From contig JAGPGE010000013.1 in NCBI GenBank assembly GCA_018056145.1, forward strand, positions 1 through 22,397: 22,397 nt of DNA, in the 5' to 3' direction. Shown here in pieces: positions 7,074 through 13,721 of this stretch. Numbering within the stretch: position 1 is the stretch's first letter; each line of letters begins with the position of its first letter. The notes beneath the pieces are model-generated. The model did no database searches. It was not told the DNA's origin and worked only from the letters and a program-made list of their open reading frames with translations. The stretch is from Armatimonadota bacterium. Lineage in GTDB: Bacteria > Armatimonadota > Zipacnadia > Zipacnadales > JABUFB01. The translations under genes and the position numbers were made by a program.

Positions 7074-7823
7074 TCAGCTTCCCGCGCCGCAGACGGGGCA
7101 GTCCGGGCGGCGGTGGATGGAATACACGTCGAAACTCATGTCCTCCCCGTCGTACACGAGGAGCCTGCCGGTGAGCGGCTCGCCGTACCCGGTGAGAACC
7201 TTCACGGCCTCCAGCGCCGTCAGTGCTCCCAGGCTTCCCGACAGGGCTCCCAACACGCCAAAGCCCATGGGGTCCCACCAGTCCGGCACTTCCGGGACGA
7301 GGCACTCCAGACAGGGCGTGTCGGGCGGCACGATGGCGGTGATCTGCGCTTCCATGCCGTTCATCCCGCTGTCGATCATGGGTTTGCCCTGCCGCCAGCA
7401 TTCCCGGTTGAGGATCAGGCGCTCGCTGAAATCCGGCGACGTGTCACAGACAATGTCCACCTGGGACACCCAATCCGCGGCGTTCGCCTCGTTCGCGTTG
7501 GCCGAATACGCCACGACTTCCAGGTCCGGGTTGAAGCGCAGGAGCGTCTCCTCGGCTTGCGGCGCTCTTGGCTTGCCGATCCCGTCGCCGCGCATGAGGA
7601 TCTGGCGGTTCAGGTTCGATGGCGTGAGGTCTCCTCCGTGGGCGATGACCAGCTTCCCGATTCCAGCCGCCGCAAGCCAGATCGCGGTTGGGCCCCCCAG
7701 ACCGCCAAGACGCGTCACCAGCGCCGACGAGTTGCGGAGCTTCGCCTGGGCCTCCACCCCGAACCCGGGAATCTGAATCTGCCGCTTGTACTTCTCCAAC
7801 TCAAACTCGGTCAGTTCGAACAA
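7074..7823 (-). CDS. HesA/ThiF-like E1 protein with variant nucleotide-binding block
   Basis: The protein has 249 residues. An in-frame stop lies shortly upstream; the start is TTG 7823, with GGGAG 9 nt before it. It is a second, distinct E1-like protein: KYKRQIQIPGFG at 11-22, glycine loop RLGGLGG (38-44), SNLNRQ (69-74), and zinc ligands C171/C174 (CLEC) and C242/C245 (CPVC). Where MoeB/ThiF have VDHD, this protein has AHGG (61-64), so both Asp residues of that block are lost. The position of the active-site Cys also lacks one (GFGVLGAL). HesA-like proteins beside MoaD-like carriers are known in clusters for molybdenum/tungsten enzymes. From memory, AHGG-type proteins form a recurrent subgroup, so this may be a specialised lineage rather than decay. 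It likely acts on the adjacent carrier; whether it still adenylates it is open. Confidence 0.86.
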   Translation of the reverse strand: MFELTEFELEKYKRQIQIPGFGVEAQAKLRNSSALVTRLGGLGGPTAIWLAAAGIGKLVIAHGGDLTPSNLNRQILMRGDGIGKPRAPQAEETLLRFNPDLEVVAYSANANEANAADWVSQVDIVCDTSPDFSERLILNRECWRQGKPMIDSGMNGMEAQITAIVPPDTPCLECLVPEVPDWWDPMGFGVLGALSGSLGALTALEAVKVLTGYGEPLTGRLLVYDGEDMSFDVYSIHRRPDCPVCGAGS

Positions 7824-7859
7824 AGCCAGACACTCCCGTCTTCATCAGCGATTCGGGCG

Positions 7860-8780
7860 CTATTCGGGCACATGAGAGGGCCTGCTCAGAAGACCCCACT
7901 GGGCCACGCCGAATGCGAACACCGAGAACAACAGCATGATCAGGGCAAGACCCACCGCGGTGTCCACGTCGGACTGCATCAGGCTGAAGATCGCCAGCGG
8001 GGCGGTCTGCGTCCGTCCGGGGAAGCTCCCGGCGAACAGCACCGTCGCGCCGAACTCGCCCATCGCCCGGGCCCAGCAGGTCAGGATGCCGGCCAGAATG
8101 CCGCTTCTCGCAAGGGGCAGGGTTACCAGGCGGTAGGTCGCCAGGCGGCTGTAACCGAGGGTCCATGCGGCTTCCTCAAGTGAGCGCGGGACCTGCTCGA
8201 TGGCGGCCTTCGCGATGCGTACAAGGAAAGGCGAGGACACCACGAACTGGGCGATCACGACAGCTGGAAAGGTGAAGGAGAGCGGGTGCCCGGCGTCCGC
8301 CAGGAAATGACCCAGTACCCCGCGCCGGCCCCAGACGAGGATCAGCGCGACACCCATCACGAGCGGAGGGAGAGCGATGGGCAACTCAATCAGCGAGTTC
8401 ATCACCCGCTTGCCCCGGAAAGGTACACGCGCCAGACAGAGGGCCGTCGGCAGCCCGAGCAGAATGGCGAACCCGGTGGACAACACGCTAGCGTGCAGCG
8501 TGAGCGCCAGCGTCCGCCGGAACTCCTCGACGGCAGCCGGGCTCAGCACGCGATGCGGCGGGGCATAGAAGAACAGGCCAGCAAGAGGCCCGACCGCGAG
8601 GATCACGTACAGTGTCGCGATCCCCAGGAGTACGGCTCCGGCCAGGCCGCGATCCAGATGCACGGTGTGCTCGGCGAGTGCCGTCATCACCGTCCGTCTC
8701 GCCGGGGCGGGCGACAACTCAAGCTGCTCTACCCCGCTCTCCCAGTCTCGTTCCGCGCTCCCGATGATGGCTTCCTCCAT
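7860..8780 (-). CDS. modB: molybdate/tungstate-type ABC transporter permease
   Basis: A 306-residue inner-membrane permease. After a hydrophilic N-terminal extension of about 45 residues there are about six helices, including ones at about 47-72, 94-117, 128-150, 170-190 and 275-298. The cytoplasmic EAA loop that docks the ATPase is clear at about 201-222 (LEEAAWTLGYSRLATYRLV). The segment WARAMGEFGATVLFAG (about 236-251) is typical of ModB/WtpB and CysT/W permeases. The ATG at 8780 is 6 bp after the modA stop, with GGAG about 12 nt away. ATG 8687 (residue 32) would remove most of the extension but has a weaker ribosome site. No ATPase gene follows, so the ModC/WtpC partner must be encoded elsewhere or borrowed. 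Sulfate-type permeases are close relatives; substrate is inferred from modA and the cofactor genes. Confidence 0.9.
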   Translation of the reverse strand: MEEAIIGSAERDWESGVEQLELSPAPARRTVMTALAEHTVHLDRGLAGAVLLGIATLYVILAVGPLAGLFFYAPPHRVLSPAAVEEFRRTLALTLHASVLSTGFAILLGLPTALCLARVPFRGKRVMNSLIELPIALPPLVMGVALILVWGRRGVLGHFLADAGHPLSFTFPAVVIAQFVVSSPFLVRIAKAAIEQVPRSLEEAAWTLGYSRLATYRLVTLPLARSGILAGILTCWARAMGEFGATVLFAGSFPGRTQTAPLAIFSLMQSDVDTAVGLALIMLLFSVFAFGVAQWGLLSRPSHVPE

Positions 8781-8786
8781 GCTCTG

Positions 8787-9638
8787 CTACGGCTCCTGCC
8801 GGTGTACCGTGTAGCCGTGCTCCTCGAAGGAACGCTGCGCTTCCTCCCCGGTCAGGAACTCGATGAATGCCTTCGCGGCTTCCGGCTGCTTCGACCACTT
8901 GATCACAGCGGCCGGGATGTTCCGGGGCCGGGCGATCTCGGCCGGAAGGGATACGCCATCAACCTTCTCGGGGTACTGGCGGGGCCAGGCGTCCCACCCG
9001 ATGACGGCGTCCGACTCGCCGAGCAGCAGAGTGTTCAACACGTCCTCGCAGTTGCCGGCGTAGGACACGATGCGCGGCTCCACCTTGTCCCAGAGCCCCT
9101 CCGCCTGGAGCATCTGCTGCGCGATGTCGCCGAGGCAGACCGCCTTGGGTTCGCCGATGACCACCCGCAGGCCATTCTGAGCGAGGTCTTCCAGCCCCTG
9201 GATGCCCTTGGGATTGCCCTTCGCTACGCAGATCATGGGCACGAGGTCAATCAGGGCCGTGCGGGTACCCTTCAGCACCGCGCCCTTTGCTTCGGCTTTG
9301 TCCATGAAGTCGTCTGAGCCGGGAATATACACGTCCCCGTACTGCTCCTGCGAGAACTGGGTCAGCACCGCACCGGAACCGCCGAAAGTGACGTCGACCT
9401 GGACGCCCGAACGCGCCCTGTAGACGCTGCAGAGTTGTTCCAGGGCGGGCTTCGAAGCGGCGCCGGCGAACACGGTGATGGCGTCCGCCGGGCTCTGCGT
9501 ACCTGAGGGGACCGCCTGCTCAGGCGCAGCCGGAATCACCGGCTCTGCACGTGTCCGGGGGGCCTGACAACCACTGAACACGGCGATGACCAGCAGTGAG
9601 ATTGCTGTCACGAATAGGGTGAGTTGGAAGCGCACCAT
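8787..9638 (-). CDS. modA: molybdate/tungstate-type ABC transporter substrate-binding lipoprotein
   Basis: A 283-residue protein starting at ATG 9638 with GGAGGA 5 nt upstream. It has a hydrophobic signal and a lipobox ending FSGC with the lipidated Cys at 24, then a Pro/Ala-rich linker to about 50. The binding domain begins ITVFAGAASKPAL (54-66) and continues with FGGSGAVLTQF (85-95) and GDVYIPGS (101-108). These match the ModA-like group, whose early Ser/Ala residues hydrogen-bond the tetrahedral oxyanion. The overall length without the signal and linker (about 230) fits ModA. It is the first gene of the seven-gene operon and sits 6 bp before modB. Molybdate versus tungstate cannot be told from sequence alone; other solutes are less likely given the MoaD and E1-like genes downstream. 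Confidence 0.87.
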   Translation of the reverse strand: MVRFQLTLFVTAISLLVIAVFSGCQAPRTRAEPVIPAAPEQAVPSGTQSPADAITVFAGAASKPALEQLCSVYRARSGVQVDVTFGGSGAVLTQFSQEQYGDVYIPGSDDFMDKAEAKGAVLKGTRTALIDLVPMICVAKGNPKGIQGLEDLAQNGLRVVIGEPKAVCLGDIAQQMLQAEGLWDKVEPRIVSYAGNCEDVLNTLLLGESDAVIGWDAWPRQYPEKVDGVSLPAEIARPRNIPAAVIKWSKQPEAAKAFIEFLTGEEAQRSFEEHGYTVHRQEP

Positions 9639-9981
9639 TTTTGTCCTCCGTTCGACGCGACTGTGCGGTGCCTGCCTGGTCTGCTGTTGCTGGCCGCCGC
9701 GCGGTCTGGCGCAGACGGCCGAGAGCCACCGTCTGCAGTGGCGACAGGTAGCGCCCCGAACCGTCCGCGGAGAGACCTGGCCTAATGCCTACCGTAATGA
9801 TAGGGATCGGCGGCGTGCAGCGGGGAAAGGAAATGGGAAGAATGGCGCAAGAATCGCACCCGGCCGCTTGGAGGCCGGCACAAGAACACCGGCTCGACCG
9901 GGATCAGTCGACCGCATTCTCTCCGGCGCCGGGTGATCTGTCTGCTGCATCCGGGCCGGCATAAGCAGTGCGGGGGACGCC
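9639..9981. promoter_or_regulatory. 343-bp gene-free leader before modA with small dyads
   Basis: Between the modA start and the wrbA stop (both minus strand) no convincing gene is present; the short frames have atypical composition. It presumably holds the operon promoter. Two dyads are visible. GTCTG-GCG-CAGAC (9704-9716) is a perfect 13-bp inverted repeat centred about 72 bp upstream of the modA ATG. CCGGCC(7 nt)GGCCGG (9860-9878) is a small GC hairpin that could follow wrbA, but it has no T-run on the minus strand. I compared the leader by eye with the Moco riboswitch and with ModE-type palindromes and saw no match. Confidence 0.35.
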
Positions 9982-10599
9982 CTACCCGCAGAGCTTGCGC
10001 GTGATGGTGGCGACGTGTCTGCCCTGTGTGCGGGCGATCTCCAGTTCGTTCTCGCTGGGCCGGCGCGAACCGTCGCCGCCTGCGAGGGTCGATGCACCGT
10101 ACGGGGTCCCGCCGGTGATCTCGTCCATATTGAGCAACCGGGGCTCGGAGTACGGGACCCCGACGATGATCATCCCGTGGTGCAGGAGGGTAGTATGGAA
10201 GCTGGTGATGGTGGTCTCCTGCCCCCCGTGCTGCGTGGCGGTGCTGGTGAAAACGCTTGCGACCTTGCCCACCAGGGCGCCGCTCAGCCAGAGAGCGCCG
10301 GTCTGGTCGAGGAAGCTGCGCATCTGCGCGCACATGTTGCCGAAACGCGTGGGGGCGCCGAAGATGAGCGCGTCGGCTTCGGCAAGCTGCTCAGGCTTGA
10401 TCAGCGGAACGTTCGCGAACCTCTCCCTCGCCTCCCTAGCGCCGGTTCTCTCGAGAACCTCACTTGGCACGAGTTCGGGTACCTGGTAGAGACTCACCTC
10501 AACCCCATCCACATCCCTCGCGCCCTCCGCTTCGGCCTCCGCCATCTGGTAGACATGGCCGTACATGCTGTAGAAGACCACATAGAGCTTCGCAGACAT
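9982..10599 (-). CDS. wrbA: WrbA-type NAD(P)H:quinone oxidoreductase (flavodoxin-like)
   Basis: The protein has 205 residues, close to the usual 198-200. The frame opens at 10623, but ATG 10599 is chosen because AGGAGGA precedes it by about 9 nt and the fold begins there (LYVVFYSMYGHV, FMN phosphate loop at about 8-13). WrbA hallmarks follow: FGAPTRFGNM, FTSTATQHGGQETT, GGTPYGAST (around 163-171), GDGSRRPSENELEIA and GRHVA. The enzyme transfers two electrons from NAD(P)H to quinones through FMN in the cytoplasm, limiting semiquinone formation and redox stress. It lies 343 bp upstream of the modA operon on the same strand, probably a separate transcript, and is divergent from the beta-helix gene. 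A redox theme shared with the chrA genes is possible but unproven. Confidence 0.95.
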   Translation of the reverse strand: MSAKLYVVFYSMYGHVYQMAEAEAEGARDVDGVEVSLYQVPELVPSEVLERTGAREARERFANVPLIKPEQLAEADALIFGAPTRFGNMCAQMRSFLDQTGALWLSGALVGKVASVFTSTATQHGGQETTITSFHTTLLHHGMIIVGVPYSEPRLLNMDEITGGTPYGASTLAGGDGSRRPSENELEIARTQGRHVATITRKLCG

Positions 10600-10923
10600 C
10601 GGGAACGTCCTCCTGTTATCCACGCCTGAATGGGCCGCCTGGCGGCGCCGTGGCTCCAGCGCGCGCCGCGACCGGTCCGCGCACGCCTGTATGATTCGTC
10701 ACGGATCCGGCCGTTCCTGCATTTCGGCGTCAGACGGAGGATTTGGGGTCCTGCCCGGCGAACTCGGTATCGGCGCCTGCGGAGGCATCTTCCTAGTTCG
10801 CCGCGGATGGGGTACTCTTCCATATGGATGTCGCACGATGAAGTTCGTCTGCGGCAGTCTTCGTCCCTCTCGTGGCCCTCGCGCCGACTATCTCGCTGCC
10901 GGTGCAGCCTGGAGATGCATGCC
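10600..10923. promoter_or_regulatory. 324-bp divergent intergenic region between wrbA and the beta-helix gene
   Basis: No supported gene is present. The beta-helix frame is open through most of it, but the translation there is Arg-rich and unlike the protein. The region must carry promoters for both flanking genes; I could not pick a reliable -35/-10 pair. One perfect 10-bp palindrome, TCCATATGGA, lies at 10819-10828, about 95 bp before the beta-helix start. It could be an operator or chance. Confidence 0.35.
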
Positions 10924-13674
10924 ATGAAGACGCGTCACCACCTGCTTCTCATCGTCGCGCTCCTCACGCCGACCCTCCTCCACGCACAGACTGTGGACGA
11001 CTTCTCCCAGGGCGGGTGGCGCTTGTTTGACTCCACCCCTGGGACCATCAAAGCGGAGGCTGGAAGCCTCTACCTAGAGGATGCGGACGGTGAGCCGGCG
11101 TGGGTCACCGCCAGCAAGGTCTTCAACGTGGACATCGACAAGACGCCGTTCTTTGTGGTTGAGGTCGCATCCCTCTCCGACCGCGGAACGGTCAAACTGA
11201 TCCGGCGCGAGCCCTATGACAAACGGGTCTCGGTAGAGATGGACATGCCGGGCCTTTATGCGGTGGACATGCGCGGCCAATATGGGTGGACAGGCCCGGT
11301 TGAGATCGAGACGTGCCTCTATGCCAATGGCGATGGCGAGAACATCACATTTGGGTACGTGAAGTTCGCCGAGAAGCTGACCGAGGCCGAGCAGGCGCGC
11401 ATCAACGAGCGCGGATCCGGGCCGAACACGAAGCTCGATGTTCCGCCTTTCGCGGTGGTTCCTCTGTTCAACGCCTGTTCCGTGTACTTCACCAGCCCCA
11501 GGCTGGAGTCACTGCACATGCGGTTCCGCGAGAAAGGCGGCGACTGGCAGCCCGCATTCCCGCCTGCCTATTTTGAGGAAGACAACATGTACCGCGGCAG
11601 CATCGTCAACCTGGCGGAGGACACCACGTACGAACTGGAGCTTTCCGACGGCGAGGGGAACATCCTGGCCGGCGCCGATTTCACCACGTGGAGTTCCGAC
11701 GTGCCAATCGCCAGGACAGTGGTGCTGGATGAGACCAACTTCGACGGGCACTTGGTGATCACCGACTCCGGATCGCCCGAAGGCTGGATCCGGTACACCG
11801 CGCGCGAGGGCTTCGTGCTGCGCAATGACCGGCAAGGCCCGCTGATTGAGCTCAGGAGGGCGAAGCATGTCATCCTCGACGGGCTGACTCTGCGCGGCGG
11901 GCTGAAAGAGGCCATCGCGGTCGACAGGTGCGAGCACGTCCGCATCGCAAACTGTGACATCGCCGGCTGGGGCAGGATCGGTGTGCAGCGGTTCGATCTG
12001 GACGGGAAGTACTACACCGATACCGGCGAGGCAATCAACTGGGACAGCGCAATCCTCGTGCGCAAGAGCCTCGGCACGGTGGTGGAGCGCTGCTACATCC
12101 ACGACCCGGTGAACACCGCCAATCCATGGTACTGCTCTCACCCCGCGGGCCCGCAAGCGGTGGGTATCGACAAGCCCCAATCCACGGTGGTGCGCTACAA
12201 CGACTTCATCGGCAGCGACCCGCACCGGTGGAACGATGCGATCGAGGGAGCGGGCAATTTCGACCGGAACGGGGGTTTCAACCGGGACGCCGACATCTAT
12301 GGGAACTTCATGTGCTTCGCCAATGACGACGCCCTGGAGATAGACGGCGGGCAGACCAACGTCCGGGTCTCCCGCAACAAGTTCGAGGGCTGCCTGTGCG
12401 GCGTCAGCATCCAGGGATGCATGTCGAGTCCGTCGTACGTGTTCGGCAACCTGTTGGTGAACATGGGCGACGAACGCGGGGTGGGCGGACAGACGATCAA
12501 GACCTCCTCCCACGCCAACGGCCGCAGCGCCGTCTCGTTCATCTTCAACAACACCTGCCACGGTGATTCGGGGGACCTCAACCTGCCCGGCAATCTGCGC
12601 ATTGTGGCGAAGAACAACATCTTCGCCGGAAGGTCTGCCGTCAGCGGCCGCAAGCGCTCGCCCCAGTCGGAAGTCGACTACAACCTGCTGTCCACCGAGG
12701 AGGATGTGCGTGATCCCAACAGCATCCACGGCGAGCCCGGCTTCACGGATGCCGGTGCGGGCCTGTATGAGCCGGTAGCCACATCGAAGGCCGTGGGCAG
12801 CGGCACGGAAATCCCCAACTTCGCGCCATCGGCGAACGGAGGGGTAGACATGGGCGCAATCGCTTTCGGGTCCGGTGCGATACTGCCCGAGCGGCCGATC
12901 CCCGTGCGGCTCGACCGGTACCAACTCGGCTTCTCCCCGGACGAGGTGCGGTCGGGAAGCGCGAAGACCATCGTGGCCGCAGTGGAAGGGCAGGGCTTCT
13001 CCAGCCCCTACCGCATCGCGAAGAATGACGCCTTCGACTGGTTCGCAGTGACACCGGAACAGGGCGTCCTGCAGTCCGGTCAGACGGTGGAGTTCACCTT
13101 GACCGTCATCCCGGACAGGATGCAGACGCGGAAGGTCTACCGGGGAGCGTTCCTCATCAGGCTCGCGAACGGTCTCTCTTGCCCGGTCACGGTGTACGCG
13201 AAGACCGACTTCGCGCCACCCGTCAAGCCGGACAGTGAAGGCGAGTTCGTGGCTTACCTGGAGGGCGAGGAGCCCTCGGGCGGCTCGGCGTATGAGGTCA
13301 TCGACGACGCCACCGCTTCCGGATCGAAGTGCGTCGTAGTGGCGGGTTCCCCGGACAGGGAGCCGTCGGAGTACCGCTTCAGCGTACCTGCCGACGGCAG
13401 CTACATCGTTCTGATGCGCGTGCGATCCGATGAGCCCGAGGCCGCCCATGACGCGCTCCGGTTCAGCATCGACGATGGAGAGATGGATGAGGCGACCCTG
13501 TACAGTGACATCTCTTGGGCCTGGTCCATGGTGGCACACAACCGTGCACAGCGCCTCACTTGCCTGCAGCCTTTCAAGCTGACCGCAGGGGAGCACGTGC
13601 TCAAGATCGCCCCGCGCGAAAGTCTGTACCTTGACCTGATCGCGGTGACGCCGAATCCGGGGCTTTTCAAGTAA
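10924..13674 (+). CDS. secreted right-handed parallel beta-helix protein with C-terminal carbohydrate-binding-like domain
   Basis: The protein has 916 residues. The frame is open from 10630, but ATG 10924 has GGAG 9 nt before it and begins a clean signal peptide (MKTRHHLLLIVALL..., cleavage after LLHA or LLHAQ at about 20-22). Domains read in order: an N-terminal beta-sandwich (about 23-155); an FnIII-like domain (about 175-257, ending ADFTTW); a right-handed beta-helix (about 265-690) with repeating short strands such as HVILDGLTLRGG and HVRIANCDIAGW and several Asn-rich turns; a small linker domain; and a CBM-like beta-sandwich (about 780-916, ending LYLDLIAVTP). Such proteins are often polysaccharide lyases or hydrolases, or host sugar-binding sites. 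I cannot name the substrate and see no family-specific catalytic triad. Convergent with the following gene, 47 bp apart. Confidence 0.9.
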   Translation: MKTRHHLLLIVALLTPTLLHAQTVDDFSQGGWRLFDSTPGTIKAEAGSLYLEDADGEPAWVTASKVFNVDIDKTPFFVVEVASLSDRGTVKLIRREPYDKRVSVEMDMPGLYAVDMRGQYGWTGPVEIETCLYANGDGENITFGYVKFAEKLTEAEQARINERGSGPNTKLDVPPFAVVPLFNACSVYFTSPRLESLHMRFREKGGDWQPAFPPAYFEEDNMYRGSIVNLAEDTTYELELSDGEGNILAGADFTTWSSDVPIARTVVLDETNFDGHLVITDSGSPEGWIRYTAREGFVLRNDRQGPLIELRRAKHVILDGLTLRGGLKEAIAVDRCEHVRIANCDIAGWGRIGVQRFDLDGKYYTDTGEAINWDSAILVRKSLGTVVERCYIHDPVNTANPWYCSHPAGPQAVGIDKPQSTVVRYNDFIGSDPHRWNDAIEGAGNFDRNGGFNRDADIYGNFMCFANDDALEIDGGQTNVRVSRNKFEGCLCGVSIQGCMSSPSYVFGNLLVNMGDERGVGGQTIKTSSHANGRSAVSFIFNNTCHGDSGDLNLPGNLRIVAKNNIFAGRSAVSGRKRSPQSEVDYNLLSTEEDVRDPNSIHGEPGFTDAGAGLYEPVATSKAVGSGTEIPNFAPSANGGVDMGAIAFGSGAILPERPIPVRLDRYQLGFSPDEVRSGSAKTIVAAVEGQGFSSPYRIAKNDAFDWFAVTPEQGVLQSGQTVEFTLTVIPDRMQTRKVYRGAFLIRLANGLSCPVTVYAKTDFAPPVKPDSEGEFVAYLEGEEPSGGSAYEVIDDATASGSKCVVVAGSPDREPSEYRFSVPADGSYIVLMRVRSDEPEAAHDALRFSIDDGEMDEATLYSDISWAWSMVAHNRAQRLTCLQPFKLTAGEHVLKIAPRESLYLDLIAVTPNPGLFK

Positions 13675-13691
13675 GGCTGTGGGCCATATAG

Positions 13692-13712
13692 CGCGCGAGA
13701 GTAGCGAGCGCG
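13692..13712. terminator. GC hairpin between convergent genes, weak terminator candidate
   Basis: CGCGC (13692-13696) and GCGCG (13708-13712) form a 5-bp stem with an 11-nt loop in the 47-bp gap between two convergent genes, where a bidirectional terminator would be expected. Neither strand has a following T-run, so the call rests on position and the stem only. Confidence 0.22.
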
Positions 13713-13721
13713 GGGACGCCG

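Noticed and set aside
7008..8183. 391-codon and similar plus-strand frames over the HesA-like/modB region and 8286-9317 over modB/modA
   Set aside because: Both are antisense to genes with clear motifs, ribosome sites and operon spacing; the translations show no domain.
9586..9936. A small plus-strand gene (116 codons) in the modA leader
   Set aside because: It overlaps the modA start antisense, lacks a recognisable domain, and its composition is Arg/Gly-rich as in other shadows.
9639..9981. Moco riboswitch or ModE palindrome in the modA leader
   Set aside because: The dyads present do not follow the known riboswitch layout or the ModE-type inverted repeat when read by eye; only a covariance-model scan could reopen this.
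10630..10923. Upstream extension of the beta-helix gene to the first possible start
   Set aside because: The extension is Arg/Ser-rich and would bury the signal peptide; ATG 10924 has a well-spaced GGAG.
10691..10927. A 78-codon plus-strand gene just before the beta-helix gene
   Set aside because: No convincing ribosome site or domain, Arg/Gly/Cys-rich composition, and it overlaps the start of the real gene.
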